From Microbacterium sp. 11MF (GTDB lineage: Bacteria; Actinomycetota; Actinomycetes; Actinomycetales; Microbacteriaceae), in NCBI RefSeq assembly GCF_000383475.1, contig NZ_KB911460.1:434001-498000 (forward strand): a stretch of 64,000 nucleotides of DNA, read 5' to 3'. Numbering within the stretch: the stretch's first letter is position 1; each line of letters begins with the position of its first letter. The translations under genes were made by a program, and so were the position numbers. The notes under the pieces were generated by a model. That model worked only from the letters and a program-made list of their open reading frames with translations. It searched no databases and was not told the origin of the DNA. Shown one piece after another: positions 45,070 to 53,822 of this stretch.

Positions 45070-46533
45070 TCACGGGGCGTCGACGCGCTCGTGCTCGTCT
45101 GTCGTCCTCGCACTGCTCAGGGTGAGCGCCCCGATGAGGGAGATCGCACCGACGGCGATGGCGACCGCGATGAAGGCGATCTGTTCGCCCCGGAAGAACG
45201 TCGATGTCAGCGCCGCGTTCCACGGGCCGTAGGGGAGTGTCGTGGCGACGAGCACCGCGATCATCGTCCCGACGAACGCGGTGCCGATGCTCGAGCCGAC
45301 CTCCTGGGCGGTGTCGTTGAGGGCCGCACCCATCGATGTGCGATTCTCGGGCACGGCCCCGATGAGTGCGACCGCGCAGATGGTCATGACGGTACGCAGG
45401 CCTGCCGTCATGACGACCATCGCGACCGCGATGGCGAGATAGTCCCGTCCGACGGCCCAGGCCATCGCGCCGAGGCCGATCGTGAGGAGCACGGCACCGA
45501 TGACGCAGGCGATGCGGTGTCCGAATCGGCGGATCAGCGCCTCGGTGAGCGGGGTGGCGAGGATCATGGTCAGGATGAGGGGCAGATTGGCGAGCCCCGC
45601 GGCCATCGGGCTCCATCCCCAGGCGTACTGGAAGTGCAGGATGAGCGCGAACATCACGCTCGCCATGGCCACGGAGGTGCCGATCTGCGCGAGCGCCGCA
45701 CCGCGGATCGTGCCCACGGAGAAGAGGGAGAGGTCGATCATCGGGGCCGAGGATCGGCGCTCGTTCACGATGAAGAGAACGATGGATGCCGCGGCGCCGA
45801 TCCCGACGAGCAGTGTGACCGGAGCGAACCATCCGAACTGGACTCCGCTCGTCAGCGCGTAGCAGGAGAGCCCGACGGCCATCACGCTCAACGCCGCCCC
45901 GGTCAGATCGAGGCGGTCTCGCGTCAGTCCGCGCGGGTCGTCGGCGGGGACGCCCAGGCGCACTCCGACTCCGGCGAGGAGGGCGATCGGAGCGTTGATC
46001 AGCAACAGCCACTGCCAGGGCAGGTGCGTGAGGATGGTGCCGCCGAGCAGGGGGCCCACGACGAAGCCCGACATGCCGACGACCATCATGAGGGTGATCG
46101 CCCGCATCCGCAGGGCGGCGTCGTCGAAGAGGCGGAACACGAGCGAGTTCGTGATCGGGGCCATCGCGGCGGCGGCGACGCCGAGCGCGGCGCGGACCGC
46201 GATGAGCCCGCCGATGCTGTTCACGAGGAGGACGGCCAGGCTGACCACGCCGAACGTCGCGAGGCCGATCTGCAGGACCCGCCGCCGGCCGAAGCGATCG
46301 GCGATGGAGCCGGCGGTGAGCAGCAGCCCGCCGAACGTCAGCGAGTACGCCCCGGTGATCCACTGCAATCCCGTCGTGTCCCCGCCGAGGTCTCGGCCGA
46401 TGGTCGGGAGGGCGATGGACAGCAGGGTGTTGTCGACCATCTCTACGAAGAAGGCGAGACAGAGCGCAGCGAGCGGAACCCACGCGGCTCTGAGCGAGGT
46501 GTAGACGCGGGGGGAGGTGGTGGTCACCGTCAT
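45070..46533 (-). CDS. DHA2 family multidrug MFS exporter (EmrB/QacA type)
   Basis: 487 residues with fourteen hydrophobic segments. Motif A GSIADRFGRRRVLQIG, the antiporter motif C GMSGFVVGPLLGG and the family-specific opening LAALCLAFFVEMVDNTLLSIALPTIGRDL are present. Proton-coupled export of toxic organic compounds is the family role; the substrate is unknown. ATG 46533 has AGGAAGAG about five bases upstream. Divergent from a TetR repressor with three tandem operators between, the standard inducible-exporter arrangement. A longer frame upstream would read through those operators and is rejected. Confidence 0.93.
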   Translation of the reverse strand: MTVTTTSPRVYTSLRAAWVPLAALCLAFFVEMVDNTLLSIALPTIGRDLGGDTTGLQWITGAYSLTFGGLLLTAGSIADRFGRRRVLQIGLATFGVVSLAVLLVNSIGGLIAVRAALGVAAAAMAPITNSLVFRLFDDAALRMRAITLMMVVGMSGFVVGPLLGGTILTHLPWQWLLLINAPIALLAGVGVRLGVPADDPRGLTRDRLDLTGAALSVMAVGLSCYALTSGVQFGWFAPVTLLVGIGAAASIVLFIVNERRSSAPMIDLSLFSVGTIRGAALAQIGTSVAMASVMFALILHFQYAWGWSPMAAGLANLPLILTMILATPLTEALIRRFGHRIACVIGAVLLTIGLGAMAWAVGRDYLAIAVAMVVMTAGLRTVMTICAVALIGAVPENRTSMGAALNDTAQEVGSSIGTAFVGTMIAVLVATTLPYGPWNAALTSTFFRGEQIAFIAVAIAVGAISLIGALTLSSARTTDEHERVDAP

Positions 46534-46545
46534 GAGAGCTCTTCC

Positions 46546-46602
46546 TATCGAACAGCGTTCGACTATCGAGCGCCGTTCGATACGATAGAACGATGTTCGA
46601 TA
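46546..46602. promoter_or_regulatory. Three tandem TetR operators
   Basis: Three inverted repeats with consensus TATCGAAC-N3-GTTCGATA: 46546-46564 (spacer AGC, right arm GTTCGACT), 46564-46582 (TATCGAGC-GCC-GTTCGATA) and 46584-46602 (GATAGAAC-GAT-GTTCGATA). Centres are 18 and 20 bp apart, so the sites abut and cover the divergent promoters of exporter and regulator. Confidence 0.85.
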
Positions 46603-46633
46603 GATCACAACACTCGGTTTCCCGTGTGATGTG

Positions 46634-47368
46634 ATGGCTGTCATGACCGAGCAGGCGCAACCACCCCGCCGACGCGCCCGCGCTCCGCGCGGGCGCTCTC
46701 GAACGTCGCATTCCATCGACGCCGTCATCGCCGGCGCGATCGAGATCCTCGACGAGTCGGGATCGCAGGGGCTGACGACGCGGGCGCTGGCGACCCGGCT
46801 CGGCGGCGGGCCCGCGAGCATCTACTGGTACGTCTCGGGACGGGAAGAGCTCCTCGACCTGGCCGCCGATTCCGTGCTCGGGGGCGTCCTGGCCGCCGTA
46901 TCAGACGTGGGTCGCGAGGGGAGCGGCGATCCGATCGAGAACGTGAGGACGATCGCCGTCGCGATGTTCGATGTCATCGTCGATCGCCCCTGGCTCGGGG
47001 CGTATGCCATGCGCAACACGGCGCGACAGGTCCATTCGCTACAGCTGTACGAGAAGCTGGGCGAGCAGATCATGCGCCTGGGGCTCTCGCCGCGGGACTG
47101 CTTCCATGCGACATCGGCGATTGTGGGGTTCGTCATCGGCACCGCCGCCGACATGGGGCAGCAGCTCCCTCCGGAGGTCGCGTCCGGCGACGTGGGCCGC
47201 GACGAGTACCTCGCCGGAGCCGTCCACCAGTGGCGGGCCCTCGATCCCGAGGAGTACCCGTTCATCCACCACATCGTGGACGAATTCGCCGGTCACGACG
47301 ATCGTGACCAGTTCCGGGCAGGGCTCGATCTTCTCCTCGACGGACTCCACCTCAGCGCAGGTCGCTGA
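46634..47368 (+). CDS. TetR family repressor of the MFS exporter
   Basis: 244 residues. A basic, disordered N-terminus (QPPRRRARAPRGRSR), a helix-turn-helix (about 27-73, TRALATRLGGGPASIYWYVSGREELLDL), then a TetR_C_1-type ligand domain with NTARQVHSLQLYEKLGEQIM and EEYPFIHHIVDEFAGHDDRDQFRAGLDLLLDGL. Start choice is uncertain among GTG 46631, ATG 46634 and ATG 46643 because no ribosome site is visible. Divergent from the DHA2 exporter and very probably its drug-responsive repressor. Confidence 0.9.
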   Translation: MAVMTEQAQPPRRRARAPRGRSRTSHSIDAVIAGAIEILDESGSQGLTTRALATRLGGGPASIYWYVSGREELLDLAADSVLGGVLAAVSDVGREGSGDPIENVRTIAVAMFDVIVDRPWLGAYAMRNTARQVHSLQLYEKLGEQIMRLGLSPRDCFHATSAIVGFVIGTAADMGQQLPPEVASGDVGRDEYLAGAVHQWRALDPEEYPFIHHIVDEFAGHDDRDQFRAGLDLLLDGLHLSAGR

Positions 47369-47386
47369 TCGGAGGCGGCGTCGGTG

Positions 47387-47701
47387 TCAGCCGGCGACCG
47401 CTTCGTCCTGATCGGGCTCGGGGACGACCCGCAGCCCGCCGGGCGAGTTCGCCGTCGACATCAGCGCGTCGATCCAGGCCGGGTTGATCGGCCCGATGGC
47501 GCGCGAGTGGTAGCGGATGTCCCAGCTCGTCGACACCCCGACCCAGCGCGAGACTCGCCCGCTGCCCAGGCTGGGGTCGACGGTCCACGTGAGGATGAAC
47601 GGCTCGCGGCGTCGGAGCTTCGCCACCATCACGACCTCGAGATGACCGAGGAGACGGTCATCGAATGTGACCGTCTCGCTGCCGAAGGCCAAGCGTCCCA
47701 T
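47387..47701 (-). CDS. Small DUF7882-like protein
   Basis: 104 residues. MGRLAFGSETVTFDDRLLGHLEVVMVAKLRRREPFILTW is the pattern of a small family abundant in Microbacteriaceae, with several copies per genome, often misnamed ATP-dependent DNA ligase in databases; no ligase motif is present. Function unknown; it is compact and probably cytoplasmic. ATG 47701 follows TAAGCT by seven bases on its strand, suggesting a leaderless start. That box lies inside a perfect 15-bp palindrome next to a divergent TetR gene, so it is probably repressed by that regulator. Confidence 0.7.
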   Translation of the reverse strand: MGRLAFGSETVTFDDRLLGHLEVVMVAKLRRREPFILTWTVDPSLGSGRVSRWVGVSTSWDIRYHSRAIGPINPAWIDALMSTANSPGGLRVVPEPDQDEAVAG

Positions 47702-47708
47702 TTCACCA

Positions 47709-47724
47709 AGCTTACGGCGTAAGC
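47709..47724. promoter_or_regulatory. TetR operator over the DUF7882 promoter
   Basis: GCTTACGGCGTAAGC (47710-47724) is a perfect 15-bp palindrome between the divergent DUF7882-like gene and the TetR gene at 47770. The complement of 47709-47714 is TAAGCT, the -10 box of the DUF7882-like gene, so binding would block it. Confidence 0.75.
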
Positions 47725-47769
47725 AGACAAACGAGTGCGAGAAGAGAGAGGATCGGGAAGGAGGCTCCC

Positions 47770-48474
47770 ATGAGCAATCAGTCCGAGCGGTCATCCGGTG
47801 CGAGGTTGAGTCGCGCCGCCATCATCGATGCAGCGCTGAGCCTCGTCGACCTCAAGGGTCCGGCGGGCCTGTCGATGCGCGCTCTGGGGGCGGAACTGGG
47901 CGTCGAGGCGATGTCGCTCTACCGTCATGTGCACGGCAAAGAGGATCTTCTCGAAGGCGTCGTCGACGAACTGACGGCCGAGCTCGTCGTGGTCATGGAG
48001 CGCGAGGCCGAGGGGCACTGGCAGACCTTCCTTCAGAACGTCGCTCACGCGGTGCGGGACATCGCCGTCGCGCACCCCCGCGCATTCCCGCTGATCGCGA
48101 CCCGGCATCCCGCCGCGCCCTGGCTCAGGCCACCGCTGCGGAGCATCGAGGCGGTGGACATCTTCCTCCGGGTGCTGCTTCAGCACGGCTTCACGGACGA
48201 GCAGGCCGTCGGGGCGTACCGGGGGTTCAGCAGCTTCCTCATCGGTCAGTTGCTGCTGGAGGCAGCCGTGCGCGGTGCCGACGTCGGGGGGACGCTCGCC
48301 GGCCAGGGTGAGACCGGGCCGGTTTCCACCGGCGAGGCGCAGATCGCCTCCCTGGATGATGCCCCCGAGGTGCGGCGCCTGCGACCGCTGCTGAGCGAGG
48401 ACCACAGCAAAGAGGAGTTCGACACCGCCCTCGAGATCCTCCTCGACCGGCTCGAGGTCGACCTCTCGCTGTAG
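47770..48474 (+). CDS. TetR family transcriptional regulator
   Basis: 234 residues. Helix-turn-helix (about 13-60, RAAIIDAALSLVDLKGPAGL; LGAELGVEAMSLYRHVHGKEDLLEGV), then a TetR_C_1-like domain with ATRHPAAPWLRPPLRSIEAVDIFL and a final EEFDTALEILLDRLEVDLSL. ATG 47770 has GGAAGGAGG six bases upstream, the best ribosome site in this part of the window. The palindrome at 47710-47724 is its likely operator. The downstream MetQNI-type operon begins 191 bp later on the same strand; whether this regulator also controls it is open. Confidence 0.9.
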   Translation: MSNQSERSSGARLSRAAIIDAALSLVDLKGPAGLSMRALGAELGVEAMSLYRHVHGKEDLLEGVVDELTAELVVVMEREAEGHWQTFLQNVAHAVRDIAVAHPRAFPLIATRHPAAPWLRPPLRSIEAVDIFLRVLLQHGFTDEQAVGAYRGFSSFLIGQLLLEAAVRGADVGGTLAGQGETGPVSTGEAQIASLDDAPEVRRLRPLLSEDHSKEEFDTALEILLDRLEVDLSL

Positions 48475-48665
48475 CAGCGATGGTGCGCGCACGCGCGATT
48501 AGCACGATCTGCGGGCAGATGTCGATCCGCGATGCGCGCGAACGTCAAGGACGGTAACGACCGGTCACGGAGCGTCTCGCAAGTCGTCCTCGAGGTCGCG
48601 GCGGGCTAGGAATGTCGCAGTCACAGCGAACATCCACGCCCGGCGCACCACGAGGAGACCATCCC

Positions 48666-49652
48666 ATGTCAGACCAGAACCAGACCCCGCAGAGCGACCT
48701 CCGCGCCGCCGTCGCGGGAGACAAGAAGCGCACCCGGATCGGCATCGCGGTCGCGATCGCCGTCGTCGCGGTCGGCGCGATCGTCGGCGGAGTCGCCCTT
48801 GCGCTCCCGGCGCTCCGGCCCGCCGATGCCGCCGCGGCCGGCGGTGCAAGCCCAGCTGAGCCGATCAGCGTCAAGATCGCCGTGTCGGAGGACAGCCCGT
48901 TCCAAGATGCGGTCAAGGAGGTCGCCGCCGAGAAGGGCCTGAACATCGAGTGGGTCAACGTCCAGGACTGGGTCCTGCCCAACACCGAGCTCGCCGCCGG
49001 CACGGTCGACGCCAACGCCTTCCAGCACATCCTGTACCTCAGCGCCTTCAACACCGAGAACGGTTCAGACCTCACCCCCGTCTTCTCGACGCTCATCACG
49101 CAGTGGGGGATCTTCTCCGCGACCGCGAAATCCCTCGACGACATCGGGGACGGCGCGAAGATCGCCATCCCCGACGACCCCTCCAACGGAGGTCGCGCGC
49201 TCAACATCCTCGAGGCCGCCGGCCTCATCACCCTCTCGGCCGACAAGGGCGACTTCCCCGCCGTCGAGGACATCACGGCGAACCCGAAGAAGCTCCAGTT
49301 CACCGAGATCCCCGCGACGTCGATCGCTCAGCAGTTCACCGACCCGAGCCTGGCTGCGGTCGTCGTGGGCACGTCGTACTTCGACCCGAGCCAGAACATC
49401 GGCTCCGACGATGCGCTCTTCCTCGACAAGGCGCTCTCCGAGCAGAACCTGCCGTACGTCAACGTCATCGCCACCCGTGAGGACAACAAGGACAACCCCG
49501 CGTGGAAGATCCTCAAGGACGTCTACGCCGACAAGCGCGTCGCGGCGGCCAACGAGAAGGAGAACCAGGGCTCCGTGGTGCTCGTCGACGTCCCGGTCGA
49601 GCAGCTCCGGACCAAGCTCGCCGACCTCGAGAAGCAGGCCGCGAAGAACTGA
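48666..49652 (+). CDS. MetQ/NlpA family substrate-binding protein, membrane-anchored
   Basis: 328 residues. The NlpA/MetQ fold starts at ISVKIAVSEDSPFQDAVKEVAAEKGLNIEWVNVQDW and includes TVDANAFQHILYLSAFN and ALNILEAAGLITL; family members bind methionine or related sulfur compounds. Unusually there is no lipobox cysteine; a helix at about 24-48 would instead anchor the protein. ATG 48666 has GAGGAG about nine bases upstream. First gene of the operon with metN- and metI-like genes and three flavin enzymes. The 191-bp leader shows no SAM riboswitch that I recognise and contains a small ATCTGC/GCAGAT hairpin. Confidence 0.88.
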   Translation: MSDQNQTPQSDLRAAVAGDKKRTRIGIAVAIAVVAVGAIVGGVALALPALRPADAAAAGGASPAEPISVKIAVSEDSPFQDAVKEVAAEKGLNIEWVNVQDWVLPNTELAAGTVDANAFQHILYLSAFNTENGSDLTPVFSTLITQWGIFSATAKSLDDIGDGAKIAIPDDPSNGGRALNILEAAGLITLSADKGDFPAVEDITANPKKLQFTEIPATSIAQQFTDPSLAAVVVGTSYFDPSQNIGSDDALFLDKALSEQNLPYVNVIATREDNKDNPAWKILKDVYADKRVAAANEKENQGSVVLVDVPVEQLRTKLADLEKQAAKN

Positions 49653-49694
49653 CGGCCGCCGCTCGCGACCGCGCCCGGCTGAGATGAGGAACCC

Positions 49695-50759
49695 ATGAGC
49701 ACCGCCATCGCCTTCGAGAACGTCTCCAAATCCTTCACGTCGAAGGGACGCACGGTCGACGCCCTCCGCGACGTCAGCCTGACGGTCGAGAAGGGCGAGA
49801 TCTTCGGGATCGTCGGCTTCTCGGGCGCCGGCAAATCGACCCTGCTGCGCACGGTCAATGCGCTCGAGCGGCCGACGAGCGGAAGGGTCGTCGTCGACGG
49901 TCGCGAGATCTCAGCCCTCCAGGGCCGTGCCCTGTACGCCGCGCGGCAGCGCATCGGCATGGTGTTCCAGCAGTTCAATCTGCTCGAGTCGCGGAACGTC
50001 TACAAGAACATCGCCTACCCGCTGCGGCTGGCGGGCCTGTCCGAGGCCGAGACCCTCGACCGCGTCGAGGAGCTGCTGCGGTTCGTCGGGCTCACCGACA
50101 AGGCGCTCGCGTACCCGTCGCAGCTGTCGGGCGGCCAGAAGCAACGCGTGGGCATCGCTCGCGCGCTGGCCACCCGGCCCGACGTCCTCATCTCGGATGA
50201 GGCGACGAGCGCACTCGACCCGCAGACGACGGGTGAGGTCCTGGCCCTCCTCCGGCGGGTGAATGAGGAGTACGGCGTCACCATCCTGCTCGTCACCCAC
50301 GAGATCGACGTGGTCCGCGAGCTCGCTCACAAGGTCGCGGTCATGGAGGACGGCGCGGTCGTCGAGCACGGCAGCATCTACGACGTCTTCTCCTCGCCGC
50401 GGCATCCGACCACCCGACGATTCGTGTCGTCGGTGCTGCACCACATCCCGTCCGCCGAGGCGCTCGCGAAGATCCGCGCCGTCCATCGCGGACGCCTCGT
50501 CCAGCTGCACGTCGAGGACCGTGACACCAACCACCCGTTCCTCTCGCAGGTCGCCCGCGCGCACGACGTCGACGTCAACGTCGTCTTCGGGGGCGTCGAC
50601 GAGCTGCAGGGGCGGTTGTTCGGCAGCTTGACGGTGGAGCTCCTCGGGACGGATGCCGCCGTGGCTGCCGCCATCGAGGGTCTCCGCGAGACGACCACCG
50701 TCTCCGAGCTGCCGGAACCGGACGCCCGGGTGATCGAGAAGGAGGCCGTTCATGCGTGA
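49695..50759 (+). CDS. MetN-type ABC importer ATPase with NIL domain
   Basis: 354 residues. ATPase domain (1-245): Walker A GFSGAGKST, Q-loop FQQFN, signature LSGGQKQRVGIARALATRPDVLISDEATSALDPQTTGEVL. A C-terminal ferredoxin-like NIL domain (about 268-345, RLVQLHVEDRDTNHPFLSQVARAHDVDVNVVFGGVDELQGRLFGSLTVELL, quoted in parts) normally binds methionine and shuts transport when it is plentiful. Overlaps metI-like gene by eight bases. The linked monooxygenases suggest that the cargo is an organosulfur compound rather than simple methionine. Confidence 0.92.
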   Translation: MSTAIAFENVSKSFTSKGRTVDALRDVSLTVEKGEIFGIVGFSGAGKSTLLRTVNALERPTSGRVVVDGREISALQGRALYAARQRIGMVFQQFNLLESRNVYKNIAYPLRLAGLSEAETLDRVEELLRFVGLTDKALAYPSQLSGGQKQRVGIARALATRPDVLISDEATSALDPQTTGEVLALLRRVNEEYGVTILLVTHEIDVVRELAHKVAVMEDGAVVEHGSIYDVFSSPRHPTTRRFVSSVLHHIPSAEALAKIRAVHRGRLVQLHVEDRDTNHPFLSQVARAHDVDVNVVFGGVDELQGRLFGSLTVELLGTDAAVAAAIEGLRETTTVSELPEPDARVIEKEAVHA

Positions 50760-51417
50760 CTTCGACCCGAACGCCTTCTTCCCCCGCTTCTGGGTCGCCG
50801 TCGGCGAGACCGGGCTCATGGTGGTCGTCGCCTTCGCGGGAGCCGCCGTCATCGGCGTGCTGCTCGGGCTGCTGCTCTACGCGAGCCGCCCCGGCAACCT
50901 CCTGCAGAACCGGGCGATCTTCGCGGTGCTCAACCTCGTCATCAACGTGGTCCGTCCGATCCCGTTCCTGATCGTGGCGATCGCCCTCATCCCGCTCACG
51001 AGGTCCCTCTTCGGCACCGGGCTCGGCCCCCTGCCGCAGACGATCCCGCTCATCATCGTCGCGTGCGTCGCCATCGCCCGCGTCTCGGAATCGAACCTCG
51101 TCGCGGTGAGCCCCGGGTCGATCGAGGCGGGGGCTGCGATGGGCGCGAGTCCCGCCCGGGTGCTCTTCACCATCGTCGTCCCCGAGGCCCTCGGCCCGCT
51201 CACCCTGGGGCTGACCTACATCCTGGTCGCGCTCGTCGACGCGACGGCGGTCGCGGGAGTGCTCGGCGGCGGCGGACTCGGGTCGCTCGCCATGAACTAC
51301 GGATACCAGCGCTTCGACTGGATCTCGGTCGGCATCGTCGTCCTCGCCCTCATCGTGCTCGTCCAGCTCGCCCAGTTCCTCGGCAACGCCGTGGCGCGGA
51401 AGGTGATGCACCGGTGA
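50752..51417 (+). CDS. MetI-type ABC importer permease
   Basis: 221 residues with about five membrane helices. The MetI signature includes NVVRPIPFLIVAIALIPLTR, VSPGSIEAGAAMGASPARVLFTIVVPEAL (coupling region) and LGGGGLGSLAMNYGYQRFDW. It forms the channel for the MetQ-like and MetN-type partners. The start lies inside the end of the ATPase gene, and its stop overlaps the GTG of the first oxygenase gene, so transporter and enzymes are made as one unit. Confidence 0.93.
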   Translation: MRDFDPNAFFPRFWVAVGETGLMVVVAFAGAAVIGVLLGLLLYASRPGNLLQNRAIFAVLNLVINVVRPIPFLIVAIALIPLTRSLFGTGLGPLPQTIPLIIVACVAIARVSESNLVAVSPGSIEAGAAMGASPARVLFTIVVPEALGPLTLGLTYILVALVDATAVAGVLGGGGLGSLAMNYGYQRFDWISVGIVVLALIVLVQLAQFLGNAVARKVMHR

Positions 51418-52595
51418 CCGGGCGGTTCGAGGACCTCCTCGCCCGCGTCGCAGTCGACGCGCCGCAGCGCGAGCGCGAGCGGCGCCTGCTGACCGCGGAG
51501 CTCGCCGAGCTGCGCGAGATCGGCTTCGGCACGTGGCGGGTGCCTGCGGCATCCGGGGGTTCCCCGATCTCGCTGGAGGAGCAGTTCGCCCGCCTCATCC
51601 GGCTGTCCGCCGCGGATGCCAGCCTCGGTCACGTCTGGCGCGGTCACCTCGCGTTCGTCGAGTCGCTCCGGCTGCAGCCGATCGAGCTGGCGCAGCCGTG
51701 GTTCGAGCGGATCCTCGCGGGGGATTTCGTGGGCAACGCGCAGTCCGAACGGCACGACACGGCGCACCTCGAGACGCGGATCGACCGCACGAGCGGCGAG
51801 CCGCTGCTGTCGGGGACGAAGTACTACACGACCGGCAGCATCTACGCGGACTGGATCCACCTCGCGGCCCTCGACGGGGACGAGCGGGTCGCGGTCACGG
51901 TGTCGGCCCACCACCCGGGGGTCCGGTCGACCGACGACTGGGACGGGTTCGGGCAGCTGCTCACGGGAAGCGGGACGACGGTGTTCGATCGCGCGCCGGT
52001 GGCGGACGACGGCATCCTCGTGGCGCCCGCCGAAGGCGCTGAGGCGCGCGGACACCACCTGGGGGCGATCCTCCAGCTCACCCTCCTCGCCGTCATCGCC
52101 GGCATCGCCCAGCGCGCCCTCGACGACACCATCGAGTTCGTGACCCCGCGGCGGCGCACCTTCGGGTTCGCGGGGGAGACACTTCCGCGCGAGGACCCAC
52201 TCGTGCAGCTCGTGGTGGGGGAGCTCGACGTCGTCGCGGCGACGACGCGTCGGCTGGTGCTGTCGGTCGCCGCTGACCTGGGCGCAGCATCCGATCGGGG
52301 AGCGAGCGCGACGGAGATGCGCGAGATCCAGTTCGAGGTCTTCCGACTCCAGGAGCTCGTGCCTCGTCTGGTCCTCGACGCGACGACGCGCTTGTTCGAG
52401 GTGGGCGGCGCATCGGCGGTCGGCACGGGTCGAGCGCTCGACCGTCATTGGCGCAATGTCCGCACGATCGCCTCGCACAATCCGGTCATCCAGCGCACGC
52501 GTGCGCTCGGTCAGGTCGCTCTCACCGGCACGCTGCCGGCGTGGCAGGCGCCGGGAGCGCAGGCGCCCCGTCCTGCGGAGGTCGCGCTCGCATGA
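51414..52595 (+). CDS. Acyl-CoA-dehydrogenase-fold flavoprotein, DszC/SfnB-like (copy 1)
   Basis: 393 residues. Acyl-CoA dehydrogenase fold recognised by LRLSAADASLGHVWRGHLAFVES, the FMN/FAD loop GTKYYTTGSIYADWIHLAA, GSGTTVFDRAPV and the C-terminal LFEVGGASAVGTGRALDRHWRNVRTIASHNPV. That combination marks the group containing DszC and SfnB/SfnC, flavin-dependent monooxygenases of sulfides, sulfoxides or nitrogen compounds, rather than fatty-acid dehydrogenases; no catalytic Glu for acyl-CoA is evident. GTG 51414 overlaps the MetI-type stop. Likely performs an oxygenation step in use of the imported compound. Confidence 0.85.
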   Translation: MTGRFEDLLARVAVDAPQRERERRLLTAELAELREIGFGTWRVPAASGGSPISLEEQFARLIRLSAADASLGHVWRGHLAFVESLRLQPIELAQPWFERILAGDFVGNAQSERHDTAHLETRIDRTSGEPLLSGTKYYTTGSIYADWIHLAALDGDERVAVTVSAHHPGVRSTDDWDGFGQLLTGSGTTVFDRAPVADDGILVAPAEGAEARGHHLGAILQLTLLAVIAGIAQRALDDTIEFVTPRRRTFGFAGETLPREDPLVQLVVGELDVVAATTRRLVLSVAADLGAASDRGASATEMREIQFEVFRLQELVPRLVLDATTRLFEVGGASAVGTGRALDRHWRNVRTIASHNPVIQRTRALGQVALTGTLPAWQAPGAQAPRPAEVALA

Positions 52596-53785
52596 CTCGG
52601 GTCGCCGATGCGGTGGAACGCTTCGCCCCCGTCTTCGACGAGGTGGGGCGGGATGCCGTCGCCCGCGAACTCGCGCGGAGACTGCCGCACGACGAGGTCG
52701 CTCTTCTCCGGCGCGCCGGGTTCACCCGGGTGACGGTGCCCGAGGAGTTCGGCGGCGGCGGTGAGCCGCCATCGGTGCTGTTCGCCCTCCTCGCCGAGCT
52801 CGGCCGTCGTGATCCGAATCTCGCGCAGCTGCTCCGTTCGCATTTCTCCTTCGTCGATCGGACGATCCTGTCGCCCGATTCCGAGGAGCGCTCCCGCAGG
52901 CTCGCCCTGGTGGCCGGCGGCGCCATCATCGGCAACGCGACCCACGAGCGATCGTCGGCGAAGGTCGGCGCGCTGTCGACGACGTTGACGGGGTCGCCCG
53001 ACGGGCTCCGCCTCGACGGCACGAAGTACTACAGCACCGGGACGCTGTTCGCCGATCTCGTCTCCGTCGCCGCGCAGGACGACGACGGGGCTCTCGTCGC
53101 GGCACTCGTGTCGACGGCGGCGGCCGGGGTCGACGTCGTCGACGACTGGCGCGGCTTCGGTCAGCGTCTCACCGGGAGCGGGACGACCGTCTTCCGCTCG
53201 GTCGTCGTCGACGAGGATGCCGTCGCCCGCCGCGTCATCGGCGGTCCGTCGCACGGCGGGGCGTTCGTCCAGCTGGTCCTCCTGGCCGCCGCCGCGGGGA
53301 TCGGGCGCGCGATCGTCGACGACGCGGTCGCGTTCGTGCAGAAGCGCACGCGGACCTACAGTCATGCCTCGGCCGCGACGGCCCGTGAGGACCCACTCGT
53401 GCAGGAGACCGTCGGTCGGCTGTCGGCGCTGTCGTTCACGGCGGATGCCGCGCTCACGGCCGCGGTCGCGGGACTCGACGCGTCGGTCGCCGCCCAGTCC
53501 GCCGGTGTCTCGGGTGATGCGCTGCGCGACGTGATCGCCCCCGTCGAGGCGGCGACGGCCCGCGCGCAGCTCGTCGTCCTCCCCGCCGTGCTCGAGGCGG
53601 CCACTCTGCTCTTCGAGGTCGGTGGGGCCAGTGCGGTCGACACCGACCTCGCCCTGGACCGACACTGGCGTAACGCCCGAACCCTGGCATCCCACAATCC
53701 CCTCGCCTTCAAGGCGCGCGCACTCGGCGACCTGCTGCTCAACGACACCCCCGTGCCCGGGTGGTGGAGCACCGGCGAAGCCTGA
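52592..53785 (+). CDS. Acyl-CoA-dehydrogenase-fold flavoprotein, DszC/SfnB-like (copy 2)
   Basis: 397 residues, paralogous to the preceding gene. It shares the RDPNLAQLLRSHFSFVDR block, GTKYYSTGTLFADLVSVAA, GSGTTVFRSVVV and LFEVGGASAVDTDLALDRHWRNARTLASHNP. It differs in having the normal N-terminal helix bundle with VPEEFGGGGEPPSVLF. ATG 52592 overlaps the previous stop by four bases. Two adjacent copies suggest either successive oxygenations (sulfide to sulfoxide to sulfone) or a heteromeric enzyme. No flavin reductase is encoded in the operon, so reduced flavin must come from elsewhere. Confidence 0.85.
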   Translation: MTRVADAVERFAPVFDEVGRDAVARELARRLPHDEVALLRRAGFTRVTVPEEFGGGGEPPSVLFALLAELGRRDPNLAQLLRSHFSFVDRTILSPDSEERSRRLALVAGGAIIGNATHERSSAKVGALSTTLTGSPDGLRLDGTKYYSTGTLFADLVSVAAQDDDGALVAALVSTAAAGVDVVDDWRGFGQRLTGSGTTVFRSVVVDEDAVARRVIGGPSHGGAFVQLVLLAAAAGIGRAIVDDAVAFVQKRTRTYSHASAATAREDPLVQETVGRLSALSFTADAALTAAVAGLDASVAAQSAGVSGDALRDVIAPVEAATARAQLVVLPAVLEAATLLFEVGGASAVDTDLALDRHWRNARTLASHNPLAFKARALGDLLLNDTPVPGWWSTGEA

Positions 53786-53822
53786 TCCGCAGTGACGCCC
53801 GAAACCTCCAGAAAGGACCCGC

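Noticed and set aside
46534-46821. N-terminal extension of the MFS exporter to 583 residues
   Set aside because: It would be translated through the tandem operators and into the divergent TetR gene; ATG 46533 has a ribosome site.
47387-47701. ATP-dependent DNA ligase (a common database name for such proteins)
   Set aside because: 104 residues with no KxDG or other ligase motif.
48475-48665. SAM or other riboswitch in the leader of the MetQNI-type operon
   Set aside because: I looked for the conserved elements of SAM riboswitch classes and saw only a short 6-bp hairpin.
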